Below, one piece after another: positions 35,148 through 43,779 of a DNA stretch of 43,779 nucleotides. Position numbers and translations under genes: made by a program. The notes under the pieces are model-generated. The model ran no database searches, was not told the DNA's origin, and was given only the letters and a program-made list of their open reading frames with translations. This DNA comes from Caulobacteraceae bacterium (GTDB lineage Bacteria; Pseudomonadota; Alphaproteobacteria; Caulobacterales; Caulobacteraceae), in NCBI GenBank assembly GCA_019748095.1, contig JAIEQA010000044.1, positions 1 to 43,779 of the forward strand, given 5' to 3'. The first letter of the stretch is position 1; the number at the start of each line of letters is the position of its first letter.

Positions 35148-36270
35148 TCATTCGACTGTGGAGCCGCGCGTTTCGCCGACCCGCTGGGCGAGCGCCGCGC
35201 CCATGAAGGCATCCAGATCCCCGTCCAGAACCCCCTGGGTGTCCGAGGTCTCGACCTCGGTCCGCAGGTCCTTGACCATCTGATAGGGCTGCAGAACATA
35301 GCTGCGGATCTGGTGACCCCAGCCGATGTCGGTTTTCGCGTCGGCCAGCGCCTGGGCCGCCGCCTCCCGCGTCTGCAGTTCCAGCTCGTACAGGCGCGCC
35401 CGCAACATCTTCCAGGCCTGTTCCCGGTTCTGGTGCTGTGACCGGCCGGCCTGACAGGCCACGACCGTATTGGTCGGAATGTGGGTCAGACGAACGGCGG
35501 AGTCAGTCTTGTTGATATGCTGGCCGCCCGAACCCGAGGCGCGATAGGTGTCGGTGCGCACATCGGCCGGATTGATGTCGATGACAATGGTGTCGTCCAC
35601 CACCGGTGACACGCCGATGGAGGCGAAACTGGTGTGGCGCTTGGCGGCCGCATCATAGGGGCTGATCCGCACCAGTCGATGCACCCCGGATTCGGACTTC
35701 AGCCAGCCGTAGGCATTCGGCCCACTGACCAGAATGGTCGCAGACTTGATCCCGGCCTGTTCGCCCGATTCCTCGGCCTCGATCTGGACCTCATAGCCAT
35801 GCGCCTTGGCCCAGCGCGAATACATCCGCAGCAGCATCCCGGCCCAATCGTTGGACTCGGTTCCGCCGGCACCGGAGTTGACCTCCAGATAGGCATCGTT
35901 GCCGTCGGCCTCACCGGACAGCAGGGCCTCCAGCTCGGCCCGGGCCGCCCGGTCCTTGATCGCCTTCAGTTGAGCGCGGGCCTCCTCAAGGGTGGCCTCG
36001 TCGCCTTCCTCATCGGCCATCTCGGCCAGCATGAGGCCATCCTCGAGCTCACGCTCCATGGCCTTGACGGCGTTGATCTGGGCTTCCAGCCGCGAGCGTT
36101 CCCGGCTGACGGCCTGGGCCTCGTCGGGCTTGTCCCACAGCGTCGGGTCCTCGACCCGTGCGTTCAGCTCATCGAGCTTGCGGTTGGCGACATCCCAGTC
36201 AAAGACGCCTCCTGAGCAGAGCGACGCTCTGCTCGATGTCGGCCTTCATGGCCTCGACATCCGGTCTCAT
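35148..36270 (-). CDS. prfB: Peptide chain release factor 2 with programmed +1 frameshift
   Basis: Release factor RF2 ends translation at UGA and UAA. The gene starts at ATG 36270 and codes 23 residues ([23 protein letters not shown]) to an in-frame UGA at 36201-36199. A +1 shift on CTT-T continues as [27 protein letters not shown] and on to 35148, total about 373 residues. The peptidyl-hydrolysis motif GGQ is in [12 protein letters not shown]. The codon-recognition loop reads SPY in [15 protein letters not shown], a usual variant of SPF. It lies 87 bp downstream of the PBP1A gene. Calling only the ATG at 36059 would lose the N terminus. Confidence 0.95.
36199..36213 (-). promoter_or_regulatory. 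prfB programmed +1 frameshift site
   Basis: On the minus strand AGGAGG (36213-36208) is followed by CGT, then CTT TGA C (36204-36198). This is the RF2 autoregulatory site: low RF2 lets the ribosome slip from CUU to UUU at the UGA. The 3-nt spacing between the Shine-Dalgarno-like element and CUU matches the E. coli site. Confidence 0.93.
36214..36234 (-). promoter_or_regulatory. Perfect hairpin abutting the prfB frameshift stimulator
   Basis: GAGCAGAGC and GCTCTGCTC form a perfect 9-bp stem with a 3-nt loop, encoded inside codons 13-19 of prfB. In the mRNA its 3' arm directly touches the AGGAGG element with no gap. A role in tuning the frameshift is inferred only from its position. Confidence 0.6.
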
Positions 36271-36357
36271 CGCGAACTCCTGCGATCCAAAGGTGAGGCG
36301 CGGACATAGAGGGTCAGAGGCCGGGGGTCGAGGGCCAATCCTGTCTCTGTCACCCGC

Positions 36358-38787
36358 CTAGTACAAACCGCTCAGGTCCTCCGCCGGCTCCTGGCGCGGG
36401 GTGGGCGGTGAGGGCGGCGGTGGGGCCGCAGGGCCAGGTGCCGGACCGGCCGCTGCTTCCTGTTCGCGGCGCACGATGTCGTTGTAGTTCTGGGGTCCGG
36501 CAGGAATGGCAGGGCCCTGCTCGCGCTGCTCTTCCTCGCGCCGGCGCTCGGTGCCCGGCCGGAAGGCCTCTTCAATCCCGTTGACTGTCCTGAAGATGGC
36601 CCCCCGCGGCCGGACGAACGGCCGGGCCGGGCGCTCGCGCAGCGCGTGTTCCATGAAACTGGTGAACACCGGCACGGCGGCCGAGGCTCCGGCCTCTCCC
36701 GAGCCCAGCGAGCGATTGTCATCGAAGCCGATAAAGACGCCCACAACGATGTCGGTCGTGAATCCCACGAACCAGGCCGAACGGTACTCATTGGTCGTGC
36801 CCGTCTTGCCGCCGACCCAGCGGCCGAGGCCGCGTGCGCTGGCCGCGGTGCCGCGCTGGATCACGCCCTCCAGCATCGAGCTGATCTGGTAGGCCGTGAT
36901 CGGGTCGATCACCTGGGTTCCGCGCGGCTCGAGGAAGGGCGAGGCCTGACCGTTGAAGGCCCTGCCGCAGTCACGGCACCGCCGCTGGTCGGCGCGGAAA
37001 ATGGTCTCACCGTCCCGATCCTGGACATATTCGATCAGATAGGGATCGATGCGCCGGCCCCCGTTCACGAAGGCGGCGTAGGCGGCGGTCAGATCGTAGG
37101 CAGTGACCTCACCGGCCCCCAGCGAGACCGACAGATTGGGCTGAAGGTTCTTCGACACGCCCATGCGCTCGGACAGTTCGACCACCTTGTCCATGCCGAT
37201 GGCATTGGCCAGACGGACTGTCATGACATTGCGGGACAGCTCCAGACCCCGCCTGAGAGTCGAGGGTCCGTAGTACTCGCGGCTGTAGTTCTCGGGAGTC
37301 CAGCGGCGTCCGCCGGGTCCTCCGGCGAAACTGATCGGGCCGTCGACGATGATGGAGGCTGGCGTGAAATCACCCTCGAGCGCTGCCGCATAGACGAACG
37401 GCTTGAACGAGGACCCGGGCTGCCGCCGGGCCTGGGTCGCGCGGTTGAAGCTGGACAGGGCGTAGGAGTAGCCGCCGACCATCGCCAGCACCCGGCCAGA
37501 CTGGGGCTCGATGGCCACCAAGGCACCGTTGACGGCCGGCACCTGTTTGAGCGCGAACTGCCCGCCATTGCGCCGCTCGACAAAGACCAGATCGCCGCGC
37601 CGCAGGGCCCGGTTGGCATTGGCCCAGGCCGCATCTGCCGTCAGCAGGGTGCCGGTCTCGTCGTCGCGTGCCGTCCGGATGCGGACAGCGTTCCCCGACA
37701 CACTCTCGACCGCAGCAGCCCGCCACTCACGACGCTCCGGGGGGGCTGTCTGGCGCAGGGCCACTGCCTGCCAGCCCGGGGCGAAATCGGTCGTGCCCCA
37801 GGCCCCGCGCCAACCGTGTCGCCGGTCATAGTTCTCCAGCCCGCGCATCAGGGCGTCGCGCGCTGCGGTCTGCAGCGACGGATCCAGCGTGGTGCGCATA
37901 TAGAATCCGCCGGCGTTCAGCTGCTCGCCGAAGTCCGGATTGGCGCGCGCCTGACGTCGGGCCTCCTCGACGAAGAAGTCGGCGTCCTGGTACTCGGCCC
38001 GGCGCGGGGCGGCCTGGGTGGTCAGCGGCCGGGCGACGGCCTCGTCATAGGCCGCCTGGGTCAGAAAGCGGTTTTCCAGCATCTCACCCAGCACCCAGTC
38101 GCGGCGACCCTTGGCGGCTTCGGGATGGCGTTTGGGATGGTAGTTGTTCGGCCCCTTGGGCAGGGCGGCGAGGAACGCTGCCTCGTCCGGTGTCAGCTGC
38201 GCCAGGGACTTGCCGAAATAATTGTAGGCGGCCGAGGCCACCCCGTAACTCCGGTAGCCGAGGAAGATCTCGTTCAGATAAAGCTCAAGGATCTGCTGCT
38301 TGGTCAGTGTGGCCTCAAGCCGGCTGGAAAGGATGGCCTCCTTCAGCTTGCGGCCCAGGGTCGATTCGCTCGTCAGCAGGACGTTCTTGGCCACCTGCTG
38401 GGTGATCGTTGATCCGCCCTCAAGGCGCCGGCCGGTCGCCGCGTTGAACACGTTCTTGAACATCGCCCGGCCCAGTCCCGAGACATCGATGCCGCCGTGC
38501 TGGAAAAAGTTGCGGTCCTCGGCTGCGAGGAAGGCCTCGACCAGCGGCGTCGGGATCTGCTCGTAGGGGACATAGATCCGGCGTTCGTCAGAGAACTCGC
38601 CGATCAGCGTGCCGTCGCCGGCATAGACGCGCGTCGCCGTCGGCGGCCGGTAGTCGGCCAGCTCCGAAGCATCCGGCAGATCATGGAACAGCCAGGCAGC
38701 ATAAACCGCCACGACCAGACCCGCGAGCGCAATCGCGCCCAGCAGGCCGATACCCGCCATCACGAACCACCGTTCGGCAACCTTCAC
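36358..38787 (-). CDS. mrcA: Penicillin-binding protein 1A (bifunctional)
   Basis: An 809-residue class A PBP that polymerises and crosslinks peptidoglycan. A short cytosolic tail and one transmembrane helix (about 9-34) lead to a glycosyltransferase domain with EDRNFFQHGG (90-99), GGSTITQQVAKN and RKLKEAILSSRLE. The transpeptidase domain has S459-S-F-K462, SRN and K661-TGT. The C terminus is Pro/Glu-rich. This corresponds to the PBP1A of Caulobacterales, encoded between an amidase gene and prfB. Confidence 0.95.
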   Translation of the reverse strand: MKVAERWFVMAGIGLLGAIALAGLVVAVYAAWLFHDLPDASELADYRPPTATRVYAGDGTLIGEFSDERRIYVPYEQIPTPLVEAFLAAEDRNFFQHGGIDVSGLGRAMFKNVFNAATGRRLEGGSTITQQVAKNVLLTSESTLGRKLKEAILSSRLEATLTKQQILELYLNEIFLGYRSYGVASAAYNYFGKSLAQLTPDEAAFLAALPKGPNNYHPKRHPEAAKGRRDWVLGEMLENRFLTQAAYDEAVARPLTTQAAPRRAEYQDADFFVEEARRQARANPDFGEQLNAGGFYMRTTLDPSLQTAARDALMRGLENYDRRHGWRGAWGTTDFAPGWQAVALRQTAPPERREWRAAAVESVSGNAVRIRTARDDETGTLLTADAAWANANRALRRGDLVFVERRNGGQFALKQVPAVNGALVAIEPQSGRVLAMVGGYSYALSSFNRATQARRQPGSSFKPFVYAAALEGDFTPASIIVDGPISFAGGPGGRRWTPENYSREYYGPSTLRRGLELSRNVMTVRLANAIGMDKVVELSERMGVSKNLQPNLSVSLGAGEVTAYDLTAAYAAFVNGGRRIDPYLIEYVQDRDGETIFRADQRRCRDCGRAFNGQASPFLEPRGTQVIDPITAYQISSMLEGVIQRGTAASARGLGRWVGGKTGTTNEYRSAWFVGFTTDIVVGVFIGFDDNRSLGSGEAGASAAVPVFTSFMEHALRERPARPFVRPRGAIFRTVNGIEEAFRPGTERRREEEQREQGPAIPAGPQNYNDIVRREQEAAAGPAPGPAAPPPPSPPTPRQEPAEDLSGLY

Positions 38788-38899
38788 CAGACTCTCCGAC
38801 AGAACGGCATGGCCTACGGTTTAGCCAACAACGGCGGTGCCGCAAACACGCAGTCGCGAATATCGCACTGTTGACGTCCGGGACTTCCCGAACGACGGG

Positions 38900-40717
38900 T
38901 CACGCGGCCCGGGACAGTCTCTGATGCCCGCGTTCGGTGCCGAGATCGAATCGGGTGACCAGTCGGCCCAGTTCGCGGGCCTTGTCCGACAGCAACTGGC
39001 TGGCCGCGGTGGCCTCCTCAGCCATGGCGGCGTTCTGCTGGGTGACGTTGTCCATCTGGTTGATCGCGGCGTTGACCTGCTGCAGGGCCGTGGCCTGTTC
39101 TGCGGTGGACGCCGCAATCGTCAGGGCGAGGGCCTTCACCTGACCGACCTCGGTCAGGATGGTCGTCAGGGCGGTGGCGGTGCGGCCAACCAGCTCGACC
39201 CCCGAATTGACCTGTTTGCCGGAGTCGAGGATCAGCGCCTTGATCTCCTTGGCGGCATCGGCCGAGCGCTGCGCCAGGGCGCGAACCTCGGACGCCACGA
39301 CCGCGAAGCCCCGTCCGGCATCCCCGGCGCGAGCCGCCTCGACCCCGGCGTTCAGCGCCAGCAGATTGGTCTGGAAGGCAATCTCGTCGATCACACCGAC
39401 GATCTGGCTGATGGACTCAGCGCTGTGGGCAATGGCGTTCATGGCCTGGTTGGCGTCATCCGCCACCTCCCCACCCGCCTCGGCCCGCTGCATGGCAGTC
39501 GTACTGACGGTTGCGACCTTGGCGGCGCTCTCTGCGGTCGAACGCACGGTGGCGGTAATCTCGTCGAGGGCGGCCGCGGTCTCTTCAAGCGCAGCCGCCT
39601 GTTGCTCGGTCCGGCGCGACAGGTTCATGGCAGACCCGGCGATCTCGCCCGTCCCCGATTCCATGCCCAGAACCACCTCGGTCACCTCACCGAGGGTCTC
39701 CGACAGGGCGGTCGCCGCATCATTGAAGTCGCGTTTCAGGCGTTCAGCCTTGGGCGCAAGATCCGTTGTGATGCGACGCCCGAGCTTGCCCCCGGCCAGG
39801 GAAGACAGGGCTTCGCCAAGGGTCGCGATGATCTCGGCGTCTTCCTCGGCCGCGCGGACACGGTCCAGCTCCACCAATGCTCGCTCGCGTTCGACGGTCT
39901 CGCGGTCCCGCGCGCTCTCTTCGGTCAGTCGCAGCCGATCCAGCGCGGAATCCCGGAACTGGGCCACTGCCCTGTCCATCTGACCGATGTCATCGGCCCG
40001 GTCCGCCCATGGCGTCTCGATATCCGTCTGACCGGCGGCCAGCCGGTACATGCTCGCCGTCAGCGCCTCGAGAGGACCAAGCAGGCGGCGTGTGCCGTAC
40101 AGGCAGGCCAGCGTAGCCAGGACGGTCAGGGCGAGGCCAACCATCAGCATCACGTTGCGTGTATCGGTCACGCTCTGCAGGAACTCGGCTTGCGGGATGC
40201 CGACATAGAGAATGCCGATCACTTCACCCCGGGCGTTCTTGATCGGATCGTAAGCCGTGAAGAACGGTGTCCCGAGAATGTCGGCCTCGCCCCGGTAGCT
40301 CTGCCCGGCCTTGAGGACAGCATCATAGACCGGTCCGGGAGCCAGAGGGGTCCCCACGGCCCGGCTGCCGTCCGGCTTCTTGACGTTCGTCGTCACGCGC
40401 GTTTCGCCCATGAAGACTGTCGCCGTCCCGCCCACGAGGGTCTTGATCTGGTCGACGGCCGCGAAATTGTTGTTCAGGGCCGTGTCGCCGACATGGATCG
40501 CGCCGTCGCGGATCTCATACCCCTGCCCGTAGCCCCCCAGCACATGCCAGGCGACCCGCATGTTGGCTTCCTGACGTTCCGCCGCCCGGCCCCGGGCATC
40601 GTTCGTCATGAGCCAGGAGGTCGTGAGGATCAGACAGAGGGAAAGAAGGGCGAGGCCGGCGACGATCATCAGGGCGATACGCCCCGAAAGGGATTGCAGG
40701 GCCTTGCGCATGAACAT
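38900..40717 (-). CDS. Methyl-accepting chemotaxis protein
   Basis: A 605-residue chemoreceptor. Helix 1 (about 12-36), a periplasmic single-Cache domain (about 40-185: [40 protein letters not shown]) and helix 2 (about 188-208) lead to a HAMP domain (about 209-262), a second HAMP-like segment (about 304-350) and the signalling hairpin. The hairpin tip carries [37 protein letters not shown]. There is no C-terminal CheR/CheB pentapeptide. The ligand is not known. It lies between an amidase and PBP1A genes. Confidence 0.95.
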   Translation of the reverse strand: MFMRKALQSLSGRIALMIVAGLALLSLCLILTTSWLMTNDARGRAAERQEANMRVAWHVLGGYGQGYEIRDGAIHVGDTALNNNFAAVDQIKTLVGGTATVFMGETRVTTNVKKPDGSRAVGTPLAPGPVYDAVLKAGQSYRGEADILGTPFFTAYDPIKNARGEVIGILYVGIPQAEFLQSVTDTRNVMLMVGLALTVLATLACLYGTRRLLGPLEALTASMYRLAAGQTDIETPWADRADDIGQMDRAVAQFRDSALDRLRLTEESARDRETVERERALVELDRVRAAEEDAEIIATLGEALSSLAGGKLGRRITTDLAPKAERLKRDFNDAATALSETLGEVTEVVLGMESGTGEIAGSAMNLSRRTEQQAAALEETAAALDEITATVRSTAESAAKVATVSTTAMQRAEAGGEVADDANQAMNAIAHSAESISQIVGVIDEIAFQTNLLALNAGVEAARAGDAGRGFAVVASEVRALAQRSADAAKEIKALILDSGKQVNSGVELVGRTATALTTILTEVGQVKALALTIAASTAEQATALQQVNAAINQMDNVTQQNAAMAEEATAASQLLSDKARELGRLVTRFDLGTERGHQRLSRAA

Positions 40718-40760
40718 GAGGTCCGTGGGTTGAATCGCCCTCCGGATACACGATGAACGT

Positions 40761-40775
40761 TGAATTCCGGGTTAA
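40761..40775 (-). promoter_or_regulatory. CtrA-like site upstream of the chemoreceptor gene
   Basis: On the minus strand TTAA (40775-40772), 7 nt and TTCA (40764-40761) match TTAA-N7-TTAA with one mismatch. The site lies 44 bp ahead of the receptor start and overlaps the amidase stop. A GANTC site (GAATC, 40733-40737) lies between it and the start. Confidence 0.4.
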
Positions 40776-41998
40776 CCGCGCGACGGCGGCGCGGCCGGCG
40801 GGGCCGTCGCGGCGACCTGGGCCCCGGCGGGCTGACGGAAGTACCGATCAATGCCCTCGGCAACGGCGCGCACCAGCCTGCGCCTCAGAGCCGTGTCGGC
40901 CAGTGTACGCTCATCGTCCGGATTGGTGATGAAACCCATTTCCAGCAGCACTGCAGGCACATCGGGGGCCAGAAGCACCGCCAGGCCTGCGTCGCGATGA
41001 CTGCGTCGGAGCATCGGATGGTCCGCAGCCTCGAGGTGAGCCAGCAGCACCCGCGCGAACTGGGCCGACCGGTTTTGTGTCGCGCGCTGGGTCATATCCA
41101 GCAGGATCCGGTCCACCGACGGGTCGCGCCCGGGAAGATGAAGGTCCCGGTGCCAGTCGTCGGCACGGGTCACCTCACGCACAGCGCGGCTCGCACCCTG
41201 TTCAGACAGGGTATAGACGGATGCCCCGCGCGTAGCCGGATCGGCCCCCGCATCGGCATGCAGGGAAATGAACAGGTCAGCGTCGGCACGCCGGGCGATG
41301 CGGACCCGCTCGGACAGGCCGACATACACATCGCTCTCCCGGGTCAGGAGGACGCGAAAGCGACCGCTCCGCACAAGCTCGTCGCGCAACATCAGGGCCG
41401 CTGCGAGGTTGATCTCGCTTTCGTTGCGATGGGCACCGCGGGCACCCGGATCGCGACCGCCGTGGCCCGCATCAATGACAATCAGGGGTCGCTCGGTCCG
41501 GCGAGGCTCTGCCCGCAATGTCGTCGGCCGTTCCGTCGGTGCCGTGCCCGTGGCGGCGACGTCGATAACATAGCGATAGTGGGGCACACCGTCGCCGGGC
41601 GGGAGAAGGAACCTGCGCTCGATCCGGGCCGTCCGCGCCAGGCCGAGATGAACCCGCGACGCCGTGCCGGAGGCGCTGACCCGCCAGTCCCGGACCAGCC
41701 CCGAGCCCGTACCTGAAACACCACGCCCTGCACCAACCCCCGCAAGGGTCAGAACCATCTCGCCCCGGTCGCCACCCGCGATGACTTCGCCTCTTGCAGA
41801 GCGGTTCAGGTCAATGACGACGCGGGTCCTCTGGGTGTCGCCTCCGAACCGGACACCGCGCACGTCCCCGGTCGCCCCGGCTGCGATACCGCGCGAGCTG
41901 ACCAGCAGCACGGCGACCAGCACCAGCAGGGCAAGTCCGGTCAAGGCCCACTCACGCAGACCCCATGCCGACAGGTTAAAGCGCTTCTGACCGTGCAT
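40772..41998 (-). CDS. amiC: N-acetylmuramoyl-L-alanine amidase, AmiC-type
   Basis: A 408-residue periplasmic amidase that cuts the bond between MurNAc and stem peptide to split daughter cells. A signal anchor (about 17-38) is followed by an AMIN domain (about 44-150) that binds peptidoglycan. The Amidase_3 domain shows IDAGHGGRDPGARG with the first Zn His, the NESEINLAAAL Glu, SLHADA with the second His, and VPAVLLEMGFITN with the catalytic Glu. The C-terminal tail is Pro/Ala-rich. It diverges from rne. The single conserved AmiC of Caulobacter has this layout. Confidence 0.94.
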   Translation of the reverse strand: MHGQKRFNLSAWGLREWALTGLALLVLVAVLLVSSRGIAAGATGDVRGVRFGGDTQRTRVVIDLNRSARGEVIAGGDRGEMVLTLAGVGAGRGVSGTGSGLVRDWRVSASGTASRVHLGLARTARIERRFLLPPGDGVPHYRYVIDVAATGTAPTERPTTLRAEPRRTERPLIVIDAGHGGRDPGARGAHRNESEINLAAALMLRDELVRSGRFRVLLTRESDVYVGLSERVRIARRADADLFISLHADAGADPATRGASVYTLSEQGASRAVREVTRADDWHRDLHLPGRDPSVDRILLDMTQRATQNRSAQFARVLLAHLEAADHPMLRRSHRDAGLAVLLAPDVPAVLLEMGFITNPDDERTLADTALRRRLVRAVAEGIDRYFRQPAGAQVAATAPPAAPPSRG

Positions 41999-42520
41999 TC
42001 CGACGGCAACTCACAATTCTTGTTGAAGCAACCCTGCCAGCACGCGGTGTGGATTGGGTTAAGCCGGATACGAATTGCGTCCACAGCGGCCCGAGGCGGC
42101 GATGTTTGAACCACCGCTTTCCATTCCCGCACGGCTTGCCTATGCTGTTGCTCGTTCGCGAACGATCGCGCCGCCGCTTTGTCGGGTCGGCGCGGCCCCG
42201 GCGCGGCGCTGACTTCCCGCCCTTGCGGATCGACCGGCCCGGCGCATCGAATGGCCTGACCCGACGATCGGCGAGACCGGGCTTTCCCGAACCGGACCTT
42301 GCGACGCCCCTCGGGCGCGTGCGGGTCCAGGACCGACCAGACCCCATGGGCTTTTCCGCCTGCCTCTTCCTCCGACCGCCAGCCCCCCGCGGGCCGGCGT
42401 CAGTCGTGCCCGGCCAATGCCGGAGCGATGGAATGACGCGCGCCACCGCCCCTTACCCCGTTCGGCGAGCCGCCCCTGCCCTCGATGGCAATGGCCGTGC
42501 GCGCCAGAGAGATACCTTCA
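41999..42520 (+). other. Long rne leader / divergent promoter region
   Basis: A 522-bp non-coding gap between divergent amiC and rne. I see no conserved protein-coding frame; the open plus-strand frame through it has a Pro/Arg-rich shadow-like composition and overlaps rne. It holds a perfect palindrome CGTTCGCGAACG (42153-42164) and many short GC stems. In E. coli the rne leader mediates autoregulation by RNase E, and the length here is consistent with that (inference). Confidence 0.5.
42118..42146 (+). promoter_or_regulatory. Possible rne promoter
   Basis: TTTCCA (42118-42123), a 17-nt spacer and TATGCT (42141-42146) each match four of six positions of the sigma-70 consensus. Transcription would begin near 42153 at the palindrome and give a leader of about 370 nt. 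The assignment is weak. Confidence 0.25.
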
Positions 42521-43779
42521 ATGTCAAAGACCATGCTTATCGATGCGGCGCACGCGGAAGAAACCCGCGTCGCCATCGTGAACGGCCGCCAGGTTGAGGA
42601 ATTCGACTTCGAGTCGAAGACCAAACGCCAGCTGCGCGGCAACATCTATCTCGCCAAGGTCACCCGCGTAGAGCCCAGCCTGCAGGCCGCCTTCGTTGAG
42701 TACGGCGGCAATCGTCACGGCTTCCTCGCCTTCAACGAGATCCACCCCGACTACTACCAGATCCCGGCCGCCGACCGTGAAGCCATCATGGCCGAGGCCC
42801 CGTCGGCCGACGACGAGAACGACGACGAGAACGCCCGCGACTCCGATGACGGCGAGTCCGAAGGCGGCATGGCCGAAGAGGAACGCCTGAAGCGTCGCCT
42901 GATGCGGCGCTACAAGATCCAGGACGTCATCAAGCGCCGCCAGATCCTGCTGGTCCAGGTCGTCAAGGACGAACGGGGCGGCAAGGGCGCGGCCCTGACC
43001 ACCTGGCTGTCGCTGGCCGGCCGCTACTGCGTGCTGATGCCCAACACCGGCAAGGGCGGCGGCATCTCGCGCAAGATCACCCAGGCCAGCGACCGCAAGC
43101 GGCTCAAGTCCGCGGCGGCCGCCCTCGACGTGCCGCGCGGCATGGGTCTGATTATCCGGACGGCCGGGGCCAAGCGCACCAAGGCCGAGATCAAGCGCGA
43201 CTACGAATATCTGCTGCGGCTGTGGGAGACGATCCGCGAAACCACCCTCGCCTCCCACGCTCCGTCGTTGATCTATGAGGAGGAGAACCTGGTCCGCCGC
43301 GCCGTGCGCGACATGTTCGACAAGGATTTCGACGGCATCCAGGTCGAGGGCCTTGAGGGCTTCAAGGAGGCGCGCGACTTCATGCGGGTGCTCATGCCCT
43401 CGCAGGCAAAGAAGGTGCACCTTTATCAGGGATCGAAGCCCCTGTTCGCCGCCAACGGCATCGAGGAACTGCTGACGCAGATCCACCAGCCGATCGTGCC
43501 GCTGAAGTCGGGCGGTTATCTGGTGATCAACCAGACCGAGGCCCTGGTCGCCATCGACGTCAACTCCGGTCGCGCCACCAAGGAACGCAATGTCGAGGCC
43601 ACGGCCTTCAAGACCAACTGCGAGGCCGCCGTCGAGGCCGCCCGCCAGCTGCGTCTGCGCGACCTCGCCGGTCTGGTGGTCATCGACTTCATCGACATGG
43701 ACGAGTCCAGGAACAACCGGACCGTCGAACGCATCCTGAAGGACGAGCTCAGCTTCGACCGGGCGCGGATCCAGATGGG
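42521..43779 (+). CDS. rne: Ribonuclease E (partial, 3' end missing)
   Basis: The first 419 residues of RNase E, the endonuclease that starts mRNA decay and rRNA processing. From ATG 42521 it reads MSKTMLIDAAHAEETR, then the S1 RNA-binding domain with NIYLAKVTRVEPSLQAAFVEYG and an acidic insertion (ADDENDDENARDSDDGE, about 91-107). The 5' sensor and RNase H-like parts follow. The DNase-like catalytic core shows IDVNSGRATK and VVIDFIDMDESRNNR with the two Mg-binding Asp. The gene runs off the window. RNase G is less likely because of the acidic S1 insertion. Confidence 0.96.
   Translation, partial: MSKTMLIDAAHAEETRVAIVNGRQVEEFDFESKTKRQLRGNIYLAKVTRVEPSLQAAFVEYGGNRHGFLAFNEIHPDYYQIPAADREAIMAEAPSADDENDDENARDSDDGESEGGMAEEERLKRRLMRRYKIQDVIKRRQILLVQVVKDERGGKGAALTTWLSLAGRYCVLMPNTGKGGGISRKITQASDRKRLKSAAAALDVPRGMGLIIRTAGAKRTKAEIKRDYEYLLRLWETIRETTLASHAPSLIYEEENLVRRAVRDMFDKDFDGIQVEGLEGFKEARDFMRVLMPSQAKKVHLYQGSKPLFAANGIEELLTQIHQPIVPLKSGGYLVINQTEALVAIDVNSGRATKERNVEATAFKTNCEAAVEAARQLRLRDLAGLVVIDFIDMDESRNNRTVERILKDELSFDRARIQM

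Noticed and set aside
38837..40756. 639-codon plus-strand frame opposite the chemoreceptor
   Set aside because: It mirrors the MCP gene on the other strand; its His/Gly/Arg-rich sequence is typical of antisense frames in GC-rich DNA.
42049..42597. Open plus-strand frame of 182 codons in the rne leader
   Set aside because: Its composition is Arg/Pro-rich, it has no recognisable domain and it overlaps the start of rne in another frame.

Overview
This is a GC-rich alphaproteobacterial chromosome segment, most likely from the Caulobacterales (Brevundimonas- or Caulobacter-like). The assignment rests on gene content and order: a complete iscR-desulfurase-sufB-sufC-sufD-sufS-sufT-sufA operon, an M23 peptidase overlapping a bactofilin gene, an rne / N-acetylmuramoyl-alanine amidase / PBP1A / prfB block, DUF4169 and RHH_4 small proteins near fumC, GTG and TTG starts, and GANTC and CtrA-like (TTAA-N7-TTAA) motifs upstream of several genes. 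I see no tRNA, rRNA, CRISPR array, insertion sequence or prophage. The window starts inside fumC and ends inside rne.

Layout. 1-6,050: end of fumC, a secreted alpha/beta hydrolase, YccF, two very small genes (DUF4169 and a 56-aa protein), an EamA transporter, a Coq4-like protein, an RHH_4 regulator, a SIMPL-domain protein and a small membrane protein. 6,194-9,178: UvrD-type helicase, then a ParD/ParE-type toxin-antitoxin pair. 9,305-17,480: GH5 glycosidase, O-antigen-ligase-like polymerase, topoisomerase IV subunit B, a small secreted protein, a DEAD-box RNA helicase, and a GGDEF protein whose reading frame is broken by an apparent one-base loss. 17,490-27,087 (minus strand): an uninterrupted run from iscR through the suf genes directly into metN-metI-metQ. 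27,257-31,306: a hydrolase-fold protein lacking its nucleophile serine, an outer-membrane protein, a GANTC-rich repeat, a NamZ-type muramidase with a DOMON-like protein, and a Rap1a/Tai-like secreted protein. 31,466-35,102: tyrS, a one-cysteine Bcp peroxiredoxin, an M23 peptidase and a bactofilin. 35,148-43,779: prfB with a programmed +1 frameshift, PBP1A, a chemoreceptor, an amidase, a long leader and the start of rne.

Functional themes. Fe-S cluster assembly is coupled by gene order to methionine import and is probably controlled by IscR at a divergent promoter. Cell-wall functions recur (M23 peptidase with bactofilin, PBP1A, amidase, NamZ). CtrA-like boxes lie ahead of the GGDEF gene, the M23/bactofilin pair and the chemoreceptor, which suggests cell-cycle control. 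The most unusual local signals are a perfect hairpin abutting the Shine-Dalgarno-like stimulator of the prfB frameshift site, the broken GGDEF gene, the nucleophile-less hydrolase next to iscR, and the 84-aa membrane protein translationally linked to sufB and sufC. No clearly new multi-gene system is evident.
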